Positions 7,732-17,660 of a stretch of DNA of 28,342 bases are shown piece after piece. The position numbers and the translations under genes were made by a program. The stretch comes from Nemertoderma westbladi. Lineage: Eukaryota > Xenacoelomorpha > Nemertodermatida > Nemertodermatidae. The notes under the pieces were generated by a model. It was given only the letters and a program-made list of their open reading frames with translations. It ran no database searches and had not been told where the DNA came from. Within the stretch, counting starts at the first letter, position 1. Every line of letters starts with the position of its first letter. Where the stretch lies: contig JAUCBJ010001736.1 of NCBI GenBank assembly GCA_032718475.1, positions 1 to 28,342 of the forward strand. Reading direction: 5' to 3'.

Positions 7732-8782
7732 GAGAACAACCTCTTGTCCAGAACAAGTTATTGCCCAACCTACTATATTTGTGTCCCCAACTGTATCTTT
7801 ACATTCTATCTCTGTAATTCCTACAGTGAATACAGCACCTGATATAGTATCAGATAATCCCGAACCTGCAAGTTATATTCCTAGATTTACAACAGCTGGG
7901 AATCCTCCAAAACTAAATCTATGTAGTAAGAAAACCTCTGTACCAGTTCCTGTTTCTCAGAATAGTGAGGAGGAGGATCCCCACCCTATGGTCAGATCTA
8001 AGAGTAGTTATACATCAAATCTGTATGCATATAATATCACTGACCCATTACTGTCCAGTCATCCGGGAATTATGCAACCATTGTCCAGTACAGTAATACC
8101 TACAGTATCAAAATCTGATTGTAAGGTTACATTTAATGAGTCGAGATACTCCCCCATAAGGGTTGATAATATGCATGGAAACTACACAATGTCAGTGATG
8201 GACCCTAATGTTAATGCATTCATTCCGTCTGAAAATGTGGCCTCTGCTGCGAAATTTGAGCAACAAATGCAAGCAAAATTATCAGCGTTGGATAAAGTGA
8301 TTACCCGGATGCAGCAGCTGAAGTATGATGAGAAGGATACCATGAGAGAGCTACGAAGAGAGCTGAATAACATACAACGAAACAAAGATCATGGCGGAAG
8401 GGAGATCCAACGCCTGGATAAGGTAATCCGTGATAGACTTAACCAAGTTGACGAAATAGAACAAGAAATGGTTTTACGAAGAGATTTGTTAAATGCAATT
8501 CCAGTAAAAAATCAGTTGAAGTCAAATTCAACAAGCACTACAGTACTGCCATGTGTATCGAATGCCAAACATTTCGATTCAGTGTTTCAACCTCTTAGTC
8601 AGGGACAACAGTCTATGAATATTTCAAACCCTGAACCTGCTCATAACACCAATAAAGGCAAATTTCATGATGAACCATTGAATGCGCCTGACCCTCCAGT
8701 ATATCCACGGCTGTTGGTTCGTTCAGATATACCCACAAATTTACCGGATTCAACAATATTTAATTGTTCGACAAATGGCTAG
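7690..8782 (+). pseudogene. gag: BEL Gag, middle part
   Basis: Continuation in the +1 frame (open from about 7631), ending at TAG 8780-8782. It starts with a Pro/Ser/Thr/Val-rich linker with repeated I-P-T-V words and then a second coiled coil (EQQMQAKLSALDKVITRMQQ, about nt 8258-8317) running to about 8500. Ser/Pro-rich sequence follows. At its end coding passes to the next frame near 8770, just before the DUF1759-type segment, so a one-base indel there is the simplest explanation. Two long coiled coils before DUF1759 make this Gag long for the family. It has no start codon of its own. Confidence 0.6.
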
Positions 8783-9071
8783 ATCAGATGCAAGACAGGC
8801 AATGACCACTGGATCAGTAGATAAGTTTAATGGCCAGATATTGAGTTGGTTGCCTTTTAAAAATCACTTTGAATCCTGCATTGAACCACTACCCTTACTT
8901 GAAAATGAAAAGCTCAAATTTCTTCTAGATTGTTTAGAAGGTGCCCCACGAGATTTAGTAGAGGGATATCGAGGAATTCCAAATGGATTTGAATCAGCCT
9001 GGAATGATCTTAAAAAGAGGTATGGTGATGAAAATTACTTAACATATAAGATATATGAAAAACTCACATAA
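8770..9071 (+). pseudogene. gag: BEL Gag, DUF1759-type domain
   Basis: Opens with QMARSDARQAM and continues KFNGQILSWLPFKNHFESC and LLDCLEGAPRDLVEGY, which matches the pattern of DUF1759 (retropepsin-associated Gag domain of BEL elements: F-G, W-x-F-x-x-x-F, L-x-G-A-x-x-L). It ends at TAA 9069-9071. Reading on in the same frame after that stop gives more Gag sequence, so the TAA is a nonsense mutation and not the natural end. Confidence 0.75.
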
Positions 9072-10166
9072 AAAAGATCAATCACCATTGATGGTTTAGT
9101 ACCTTATGCTGATGAGTTGAACACCATTCGCCGGCAATTAACCACCTTGGGAAGGCCAGAAGTATGTGATAACAATCCATTATTGGTTCGTACTTTGTCA
9201 GTATCTTTACCTGCAGGCCCTGGTGATTGTTGGGATAAGCAAGTATTTCGTCTGTTAAATTTGCACAAAAGGGAACCAACCATGGAAGAATATCTAGAAT
9301 TCCTGCAAAGGGAATCCCAAATTGCACTAATTCGGAAACAACGATTGTCTGGTGATTCTATGGTAGCAGAAATTCCCAAAAGGAGATTCAGTCGCATCTA
9401 TCGTACTACAGACTGTGATGATATAAATGAGGAGGAAGATGAAGAGACAGTGGCCCGAATTCAGCTGGCTCAAGGAAAGACCAAATATTCCCCTGCCAAT
9501 AAGAAATCTCAAGTTAAAATGGACAAAATTCCAGCAGCATTAAAACCTCAGCTAACTACAGTATTTAATACCTTTATCAATTCCAAGGGAGTTGAAAAAT
9601 CGAGGACATTGATCTCCTGTAACCGGTGCAATAGCCTGGAACATAGGATAGGAGCCTGCAAAGTTTTTCTAAAGCACACACCTCAGCAATGTAGAAAATT
9701 TGTCCAAGAAGCTCATTTATGTTTCAATTGTTTGAGAAAGAACCACTCATGGAAGGATTGCAAGTCTATAGGATCATGTTGTAAATGTAAATATAAGCAT
9801 CACACATTATTGCACATGGGAGAGGAACCTGAATCAGCAAATTTAAAGGCACATCAGATTGATGTCACTGAGACTGATGACAATGACTCTAGTTGTTATT
9901 CAGATAAGTTTGATGATGGGGAATTCTCTGATCTAGAGGAGGCTGAGTGTTCAAATCGGTATGTTCACCAAGCATTGACATATGAAGATAATGTACCAGT
10001 ACAGTCAAAAGATAAATATGATACCATGAAAGAATTTCAGATACTTCCAATTCGTATCCGAGGAATCAATAAAGACATTACAGTATATGCAATGTTAGAT
10101 AGTGGGTGCTCAGCTACTTTTATTGACCAGTCCTTAGCCGCAACATTGTTCCCAAAAGCTTTCTAA
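9072..10166 (+). pseudogene. gag-pro: BEL Gag C-terminus, zinc knuckles and truncated aspartic protease
   Basis: Same frame as the DUF1759 segment. After a helical stretch and an acidic linker comes a Cys/His cluster: CNRC with H and C (nt about 9618-9657), CFNCLRKNHSWKDC (about 9720-9761) and CCKCKYKHHTLLH. These are nucleic-acid-binding knuckles of the BEL type. An acidic spacer follows, then the start of the protease with YAMLDSGCSATFID; the catalytic DSG is encoded at 10098-10106. Coding stops at TAA 10164-10166, only about 20 residues beyond the active site, so the flap and C-terminal half of the protease are gone. The next recognisable coding is RNase H, placing the deletion junction at about 10160-10172. 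Confidence 0.85.
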
Positions 10167-10171
10167 GATGA

Positions 10172-10339
10172 ATTTCTCTGGTCTTCAGCAAAGCAACAAC
10201 TATGAAGGAGTACCTGACAATCCCAAGAGCTGAACTGCAAGCTGCAGTATATGGAACCATTATCAGCGAAAACATCTGTCGACATTCTGACTACGACTTG
10301 ACCCAATTCTACTGGACTGATGCCATTCTTGTCTTATAA
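10172..10339 (+). pseudogene. pol: BEL RNase H region, N-terminal remnant
   Basis: An open frame between TGA 10169-10171 and TAA 10337-10339 encodes TMKEYLTIPRAELQAAVYG and FYWTDAILVL. The I-P-R-x-E-L-Q-A-A motif and the following W-T-D correspond to the RNase H-like part of BEL Pol, where E and D belong to the metal-binding set. Nothing between this and the protease resembles reverse transcriptase; the YxDD-containing domain, normally several hundred residues, is deleted. The in-frame TAA separates this piece from the next. Confidence 0.75.
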
Positions 10340-12088
10340 TATTTGAACAACGACACTTGCCGGTTCTCAGTATTTGTGAGTAATCGTAAATCGAAGATCC
10401 TTAGTGTATCCAAACCGAGTCAATGGAAGTATTGTCCTGGTGCAAAGAACCCAGCTGACATCGCATCTCGGGGTGCCACTCCAACCGAACTGAAAGAAAC
10501 CAAGATTTGGTTTAAAGGCCCTGAATTTTTATATCTGCCAATGTCAGAGTGGCCACCACAATTAACCCCACAGGAGATAAGGGAAGCCAAGGGTGCCGAA
10601 TTTGCAAAGACAAAGTCTATCAAACATAAATCAAAGTTATTTCGTAAGCCTGATACCTTTGGTACCGAAATACATCAATCAGATATGATAACCGCTGCAG
10701 AAAGTTCGCCAGCAGCCACTGTGCTATGTTCTCCTTCCAGTAATAAAACAAACCTATGTGTTGGCAAAGATGATATGTTGCAGTCATTACGAGTTCCACC
10801 TCATGAACCTTCAGGCGAATCTGCTGTTGGTGTCCTTTCATCTAAGTCTAAAACAAATGAGAACAGTCTAAATGGAGTGCCAGATATAAGTTTGGGGGTA
10901 TTGCCAAAATTGCAACAACTATTTGACCGACACTCATCTTGGAATAGTCTTTGCCAGGCTGTGTGCTACATAAAGGCCTTAACGCACTGGAGAGGAGATC
11001 CTGCAAGAAACAAGAGAGGTCGCTTGACACTAGATGAGATTGATTTGACAAGTAAACAATTATTGCGAATGTCCCAAAGACTTACTGACTCAGACAAATA
11101 TAATAGATTGTTGGAGAAACCTGGTAGTCATCTGGATGATAAGTACACTTGTGTGATTGTGGACAACTTAATCAGAGTAGGTGGTCGCCTAACATTGGCA
11201 CCAGTTTCTATTGACACTTGCTTCCCTATTATCATAAGGGACCGTGCCATTCAGATTAAGTTGATCAATGACTGTCACCAGAGACTATATCACGCTGGAC
11301 GTGAGCATATCCTTAGCGAGCTAAGGACTAGGTATTATTTAGTACACCCCAGAGAAGCCCTAAATACAGTTCTACAATCATGCATTCCTTGTAGAAAACG
11401 CCATAGTAAACCACTGACACAGTTAGAGGCTGATTTGCTAGTCGAGAGACTAGGATGCTATCTTCCACCTTTCACATATACAGGTATGGACCTGTTTGGT
11501 CCCATTGAAGTACGACGAGTACGTACTATGATAAAGAGATGGGGAGTCATCTACATATGCCTCACTTGCCGCGCCATTAGCCTAGACATGGTTAACAACT
11601 TAAGTATGGCTAGCCTCTTGCTTTGCCTAAGGAGGCAGATGGCTCGATATGGTACGGCCGGGATCTATAGGAGTGATCAAGGGACTAATTTTGTTGGAGT
11701 TTCACAGGAAATTAAGGGACAAGTTACCCAGTGGAATCAGCAGCAGGTGGAAGAATGTCTGCAAGTATTTGGGACAGAATTCAAATTCAACCCACCTAAT
11801 GGCCCTTGGTATGGAGGATCATGGGAGCGGCTTATACGTAGTATAAAGCAAGCCTTCTTTGACACCCTACCGGCCAAAGCATACCTTACAGATGAACTTC
11901 TAAGAACTCTTTTACTAGAAGTGGAAAGTGTCATCAACAGTCGACCTTTGATGTCATTAAAAGCTGATCCACACTGTTGCGAGGCTATAACACCAGCACA
12001 TTTTTTAATGCGCCGACCTGCAGTGATAGATGCTCTTTATCAGAGCCTCATGACAATGATCAATTCAGCAGTCAAACGTGGCAACTGA
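10340..12088 (+). pseudogene. pol: BEL RNase H tail and integrase
   Basis: About 582 codons with no internal stop. Numbered from the TTG codon at 10343, FSVFVSNRKSKIL (residues 8-20) and NPADIASRG (36-44) finish the RNase H region. Residues 299-350 form the H2C2 integrase zinc finger (H312, H318, C347, C350; RLYHAGREHILSELR). The integrase core has D383 (GMDLFGP), D445 (RSDQGTNF) and E495 (GSWERLIRS), so the DDE triad is intact, with 49 residues between the last two. LLLEVESVINSRPL and ITPAHFLMRRP (residues 524-559) are standard BEL signatures. The enzyme would insert element DNA into the genome. Coding is lost at about 12080, where the domain continues in another frame. This is the best-preserved part of the element. 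Confidence 0.88.
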
Positions 12089-12210
12089 TACAGTTGTTGT
12101 CACAACGTTTTCAGACATACTTTTTAAAGTATTACCTACCATTGATAAGTTTGCGAACAAAATGGTTCTCAGAAACAAGGAACTTGAAAGAGGGTGATTT
12201 GTATTGGTAG
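12080..12210 (+). pseudogene. pol: BEL C-terminal (DUF5641-type) domain, first part
   Basis: After a frameshift from the integrase frame, the segment encodes QLIQLLSQRFQTYFLKYYLP, LRTKWFSETRNLKEGDL and a stop at 12208-12210. The F-x-x-Y-L, R-x-K-W and N-x-K-x-GD pattern is typical of the domain that follows BEL integrase. The GD-L is followed by a second frameshift into the next piece. Confidence 0.7.
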
Positions 12211-12431
12211 TAGAGGAACACACTCCACGGAAAAAGTGGATTACAGCTAGAGTAACGAAAGTTCATGGAGTAGAAGATGGTCTCGTTCGATCAGTGGATA
12301 TACGTACCAGTAAGAAACAGAACTTACACCGAGCCATACATCGGTTATGCCTTCTTGAATTCGATCGTGAACGTTCAGGAAATTATGGGCAACAAGCTGT
12401 TCAGCCCGATTACCTGCGCCATAACTTGTAA
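12204..12431 (+). pseudogene. pol: BEL C-terminal (DUF5641-type) domain, second part
   Basis: Continuation in a third frame: EEHTPRKKWITARVTKVH, DGLVRSVDIRT, HRAIHRLCLLEFD and a stop at 12429-12431. The pattern P-R-x-x-W, DG-x-V-R-x-V-x-I-R-T, R-x-I-x-x-L-x-L-L-E is the usual end of BEL Pol, so this stop is probably the ancestral end of the polyprotein. Confidence 0.75.
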
Positions 12432-13042
12432 TTGTATTATGTACACATACCGGCGCACCTATGTACCTATAATATATGTAAAATCTATGTACCTGTAATA
12501 ATACGAACTAAATTTGTGGGATACTGTACTTAAATAATGTCACTAGTCATTTTACTCTTTAAAAATTTACAACCAAAATGTTCCATAATTAATGTATTAA
12601 TTACTCGTAGGATGTTTTGGGAGTCGGATTCATGAAAATATATATATCTAAGACTTCCTTTTGGGAGACTTCATAGATATATCCCATTTCAAAATTGTAG
12701 TAATTGAGCTAAGCCCAGATCTGAGCGAATGGTACAGTACGCTAATAACATTCTAGTTCTCAGAATCTTGGTTTGTTTTATATTTTTGGACGAAATTTTT
12801 CATTAAAGGTGGCATTGAATTACATAAGTTTTTAAAGTAAAGTTTATTTTGGCACTCTTGCTGTCGAAATCTTACTTAACCAATATTCTGAGAACAAAAT
12901 TATGTAACAAAAATGATATTCCGTATGTGAAAGTATGAAGCACGATTGTGGTATGATAAATGATGCTACAAATTGCTAACCCTACGAATGATACTGTAGC
13001 TCACTCCGGATCTTAGGCTGTGATTATTAGCACTAGGAGGGG
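12432..13042. other. Noncoding DNA downstream of the BEL ORF
   Basis: A TATGTACCTRTAAT word is repeated near 12459 and 12488. An inverted repeat ATATATCTA/TAGATATAT lies at 12642-12650 and 12674-12682. The stretch ends in a purine run AGGAGGGG (13035-13042) directly followed by TG, the layout of a polypurine tract before an LTR, but no matching upstream LTR was found. No ORF is supported. Confidence 0.4.
12756..12895. repeat. 140-bp element with 18-bp terminal inverted repeats
   Basis: The left arm 12756-12773 (GTTCTCAGAATCTTGGTT) and right arm 12878-12895 (AACCAATATTCTGAGAAC) are reverse complements at 17 of 18 positions, enclosing about 100 bp of AT-rich DNA. The size and structure fit a MITE or a foldback remnant. 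No convincing target-site duplication was seen. Confidence 0.5.
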
Positions 13043-13277
13043 TGCTAGGACCTGGTGAACGCTGTGTTTCACTTGTAATTATAATTTAAACGAACTCCGA
13101 AAGTATTTCAGTTGCAGATCTAATTCCACGAAGGACGATATTTAGCAGCACTGATTCAATTCACTGATATTAGTTGTGGTATGATGAACGGGTGTCTCTG
13201 GAAGTCACATAGTGGCGGGAAATTTAAATCGGAGATCTGGTGAACTGAGTTGACATTATCGGATGTTCCTGAGTCCC

Positions 13278-13446
13278 TGATTGGCTGGATGGGATACACT
13301 ATATTGGGCGAATGCGATTGACTCTGTAATTGGCTGGATAAGACTCCGCTGGTGGAATGGGATTGATTACTTGATTGATTGGCTGGATAGGACTTCTTAA
13401 TTGGCTGAACACGATGGACTCTCTAATTGGTTGGATTCCAGGACGC
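13278..13446. repeat. ATTGGCTGGAT minisatellite (inverted CCAAT boxes)
   Basis: The core ATTGGCTGGAT or a close variant occurs at about 13280, 13329, 13378, 13400 and 13436, with GGACT-type sequence between. Spacings are near 50 and 22-36 bp. Each ATTGG is an inverted CCAAT motif. Confidence 0.7.
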
Positions 13447-13511
13447 CCTATTCTGTTATTAGTTTGGTTGACTTCGATGGTCGACTATACGAGATATATA
13501 ATTACACTACG

Positions 13512-13521
13512 CCTTTATATA
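13512..13521 (+). promoter_or_regulatory. Putative TATA box after the CCAAT cluster
   Basis: CTTTATATAA follows the ATTGG cluster by about 70 bases. A CCAAT cluster followed by TATA is a plausible promoter, possibly the U3 part of a retroelement LTR beginning near 13043. No downstream ORF was recognised. Confidence 0.25.
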
Positions 13522-14260
13522 ACAATTGTTAATTCAATTATTTACTATTTTAAGCGGTCACAATATGAAAGCTACGTTTTACAGCAATAATCCTGTGCAA
13601 CATCTTGTGTTTATTGTCTTTATCAGCAATATTTGGCTTTGTATGAATGTGACGACTTAGTTATTTAGCTTGTACGTCATTTGAAATTTTGTTATTAGAC
13701 AGTTTGCTATAATTTCATATCCTGCATTGACGGAATATCTGAGTTGAAGGTTGTTTATATTTAATTTACTCTGCTATTTAATTGATTTGCCTTTGCCTCC
13801 TGCAGTTTGTGATATTTAGACCTTATTTACACTTTGTTTATTTTAGACCTTTAATTCGGTTATTTACTTATATTATTATTTGTCAAGGAAAGTGATTCAA
13901 TCATACAAATTAGTGTGGCTTATTACTTAATTTGTATATTATTTTGCATTATATTTAGTATCCTGCATTTAAATATGTGGAGACTACATGTACAACTTTG
14001 TATCTACAGTTATAGAACGCCTTACCGCAGAACCTTCCAAGTTGAATTTAGAGTAGGTTTTTTATATTTTGTTTGTTATCTTAGACGAGCCTTATCTTTA
14101 TAAAATATTTTTTGGCAGTACATCGTGAAATAAAAATGATTTGGGAGCGGTGTTTGCGCCTCTAATAACTTTACAATCAGTGAATCAAATTCACTTATAA
14201 GAACTCCATATGTATATTGTATATTAATTTGGCCATGTTCATATTGTAGATTACGTAACT
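13522..14260. other. AT-rich noncoding stretch
   Basis: Small open frames of 60-70 codons exist but give low-complexity hydrophobic strings with no recognisable motif. No gene, RNA or repeat unit was recognised. Confidence 0.4.
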
Positions 14261-14267
14261 AAACAAT

Positions 14268-14385
14268 CAGCCAATAGATGGCCTTTATCAATAGCAGAGT
14301 AATGACGTGCAATGTCTTCCGGTTACCGGTACTGGTGCTGCCCTATAAATACTGAATTTAGGACACATTCCTTCATTCTGATTAT
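14268..14385 (+). promoter_or_regulatory. Putative core promoter: CCAAT, CRE-like and TATA motifs
   Basis: CCAAT at 14271-14275, TGACGT at 14303-14308, a near-palindrome CCGGTTACCGG at about 14319-14329 and TATAAATA at 14344-14351 occur in the usual order. An initiator-like TTCATTCT lies roughly 25-30 bases beyond the TATA motif. It may drive a transcript through 14380-15040, where I recognise no protein. Motif-based only. Confidence 0.3.
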
Positions 14386-15042
14386 TATTATCTATATAGT
14401 TTTCTGTGAATATTTTGAGTGACCAAAAAGTATTAACTATAACCTATACCCCATACCCATAACCATACATACATACATACATACCCACATATTGTATCTG
14501 CATTCTGCTATCTGTTAAATTGCTATTTATGTAATTATTGTTTATTATTTGATGGAATGCAATATACGGCTACATTACGCGAATCTGTTTCTTCTGTTCT
14601 TCTAACAAACGACTACCGGTAGCAGACTTCTGGACTTGGACTGTTGGAAAGAAAGGGAACGATCTGAATCGGAAATAGGAACAGACATCGGAATTATTTG
14701 GATTAACGGTCAGTAACCCGGAACTGGTATTCTCTCTATAGACTGGTGGTTGCGGCCTTAGGTTTTGGTGAATTTGCACTGTGCCTGTATGTTTTCCCTG
14801 ACAGCCCAATTACTTCACCTTTATTCCTACTAGGGTCTTCATGGGTCCGTTCTTTCTCAATATATAGGCCTAGCCAGATAGCAGTTTTAGCTTGGGTTTT
14901 TGTATTTTGGCAGTTTGGGTTCAGCAATCAATTAGCGTTAATTACATTCCATCATACTCATGTCTTTACTATAAAAAACCAAAATACTGTCCGGTTTTAA
15001 CGCGCAGACTCACAGAAAATTTATGCATATCTAGCCGCGTAA
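14386..15042 (+). other. Unassigned DNA before the satellite array
   Basis: A (CATA)n microsatellite lies at about 14464-14484. An 84-codon frame at 14746-15000 is hydrophobic and aromatic and matches nothing I know; frames on the other strand are equally weak. The stretch ends where satellite sequence begins near 15043. Confidence 0.35.
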
Positions 15043-15689
15043 ACAAATAAATATTCTAGAACACAGCAATATTAATAGGGAGATAGGCTACTTATCTCTC
15101 CACGCATACAACCACAGATAGGGGGTGTTCTGACCCTATCAAAATTCATTCATCTTCAGCGGAAAGACGTAGCAAATAACAACTGATTACTTCTATAAAT
15201 GTAAGTGTTACCTGTTCTTTTGACTTTCATTTAAGATTCTCTATCTCGTGGAGTGGGTTAGAAGATATAAATTAGAAAATCGATATGGTTTTTAAAAAAA
15301 ATATGAGGATATTTTGATAAATTATTACAGAAAAACACTAAGTATTTTGACATGGCTTTAATACTTCATTATGTTCATGAAATAGCTGAGATATTTGAGG
15401 TGAATTATTGCATTACATAATAACTTTAGCTCCAGCCACTTTAGCAATACGATGAAACTATAATAAATATTCTAGAACACAACAATATTAATAGGGAGAT
15501 AGGCTACTTATCTCTCCACTCATACAACCACAGATAGGCAGTGTTCTGACACAATCAAAATTCATCCATCTCCAGCGGAAAGACGTAGCAAATAACAGCT
15601 GATTACTTCTATAAATGTAAGTGTTACCTGTTCTTTTGACTTTCATTTAAGATTCTCTATCTCGTGGAGTGGGATAGAAGTTATAAATA

Positions 15690-17660
15690 TGAAAATCGAT
15701 ATGGTTTTTGTAAAAAAACAGAGGATATTTTGATAAATTATTGCAGAAAAACACCAATGATTTTGACATGGCTTTAATACTTCATTATGTTCATGAAATA
15801 GCTGAGATATTTGAGGTGAATTATTGCATTACATAATAACTTTAGCTCCAGCCACTTTAGCAATACGATGAAACTATAATAAATATTCTAGAACACAACA
15901 ATATTAATAGGGAGATAGGCTACTTATCTCTCCACTCATACAACCACAGATAGGGGGTTTTCTGACACAATCAAAATTCATTCATCAACAGCGGAAAGAC
16001 GTAGCAAATAACAGCTGATTACTTCTATAAATGTAAGTGTTACCTGTTCTTTTGATTTTCATTTAAGATTATCTATCTCGTGGAGTGGGTTAAAAGTTCT
16101 AATATTAAAATCGATATGGTTATAGTAAAGAATCAGAGGATATTTTGATAAATTATTGCAGAAAAACACCAATTATTTTGACATGGCTTTAATACTTCAT
16201 TATGTTCATGAAATAGCTGAGATATTTGAGGTGAATTATTGCATTACATAATAACTTTAGCTCCAGCCACTTTAGCAATACGATGAAACAATAATAAATA
16301 TTCTAGAACACAGCAATATTAATAGGGAGATAGGATACTTATCTCTCCACTCAGAAAGCCACAGATAGGGGGTGTTCCAACGCAATCAAAATTAATCCAT
16401 CTCCAGCGGAAAGACGTAGCAAATAACAGCTGATTACTTCTATAAATGTAAGTGTTACCTGTTCTTTTGACGTTCATTTAAGATTCTCTATCTCGTGGAG
16501 TGGGATAGAAGTTATAAATATGAAAATTGATATGGTTTTTGAAAAAAATCAGAGGATATTTTGATAAATTATTGCAGAAAAATACCAAGGATTTTGACAT
16601 GGATTTAATACTTCATTATGTTCATGAAATAGCTGAGATATTTGAGGTGAATTATTGTATTATGAGACAACTTCAGCTCTAGTCACTTTGGCAATACGAT
16701 GAAACTATAAAAAATATTCTAGAACACAACAATATTAATAGGGAGATAGGATACTTATCTCTCCACTCAGAAAGCCACAGATAGGGGGTGTTCCAACGCA
16801 ATCAAAATTCATCCATCTCCAGTGGAAAGACGTAGCAAATAACAGCTGATTACTTCCATAAATATAAGTGTTACCTGTTCTTTTGACTTTCATTTAAGAT
16901 ACTTTATCTCGTTGAGTGGGATAGAAGTTATAAATATGAAAATTGATATGGTTTTTGAAAAAAATTAGAGGATATTTTGATAAATTATTGCAGAAAAATA
17001 CCAAGGAATTTGACATGGATTTAATACTTCATTATGTTCATGAAATAGCTGAGATATTTGAGGTGAATTATTGTATTATGAGTCAACTTCAGCTCTAGTC
17101 ACTTTGGCAATACGATGAAACTATAATAAATATTCTAGAACACAACAATATTAACAGGGAGATAGGCTACTTATCTCTCCTCTCAGACAGCCACAGATAG
17201 GGGGTGTTCCAACGCAATCAAAATTCATCCATCTCCAGCGGAAAGACGTAGCAAATAACAGCTGATTACTGCTATAAATGTAAGTGTTACCTGTTCTTTT
17301 GACGTTCATTTAAGATTCTCTATCTCGTGGAGTGGGATAGAAGTTATAAATAAGAAAATCGATGTGGTTTTTGAAAAAAATCAGAGGATATTTTGATAAA
17401 TTATTGCAGAAAAATACCAAGGAATTTTACATGGATTTAATACTTCAATATGTTCATGAAATAGCTGAGATATTTGAGGTGAATTATTGTATTATGAGTC
17501 AACTTCAGCTCTAGTCACTTTGGCAATACGATGAAACTATAATAAATATTCTAGAACACAACAATATTAACAGGGAGATAGGCTACTTATCTCTCCTCTC
17601 AGACAGCCACATATAGGGGGTGTTCCAACGCAATCAAAATTCATCCATCTCCAGTGGAAA
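15690..17660 (+). repeat. Block 1 of a 3,327-bp-offset duplication inside the array
   Basis: Private variants here recur 3,327 bp to the right (8 monomers). Examples are GTAAAAAAACAGAGG near 15709 and 19037, CATTCATCAACAGCGG near 15979 and 19306, GATTATCTATC near 16069 and 19396, and TTAATCCATCTCC in both. Confidence 0.8.

Larger units (their letters stand above)
6320..12431 (+). mobile_element. Degenerate BEL/Pao retroelement, RT-deleted
   Basis: Domain order is gag, zinc knuckles, aspartic protease, RNase H remnant, H2C2 zinc finger, integrase core and C-terminal DUF5641-type domain, which is the BEL/Pao arrangement. Reverse transcriptase is missing between protease and RNase H. Visible lesions are a frameshift near 7681-7702, a frameshift near 8770, TAA at 9069-9071, stops and the deletion junction at 10164-10171, TAA at 10337-10339, and frameshifts near 12080 and 12205. 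No flanking LTR pair was recognised, so the left boundary (first open codon after TGA near 6317) and right boundary (last stop) are coding limits and not element ends. It cannot encode a working polyprotein. Confidence 0.88.

Noticed and set aside
13375-13590. 71-codon ORF starting MIGWIGLLNWLNTMD.
   Set aside because: It is the translation of the ATTGGCTGGAT minisatellite and has no independent support.
14464-14484. CATACATA repeat as telomeric DNA.
   Set aside because: It is a short (CATA)n microsatellite and matches no TTAGGG- or TTAGG-type telomere repeat.
14746-15000. 84-codon hydrophobic ORF and its minus-strand counterparts.
   Set aside because: Short, no domain, weak start, and several frames are equally open.
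15150-15175. Hammerhead ribozyme core in the satellite (CTGAAGA on the minus strand of the first monomer).
   Set aside because: No GAAA partner or stem layout was found, and other monomers have CTGGAGA at that place.
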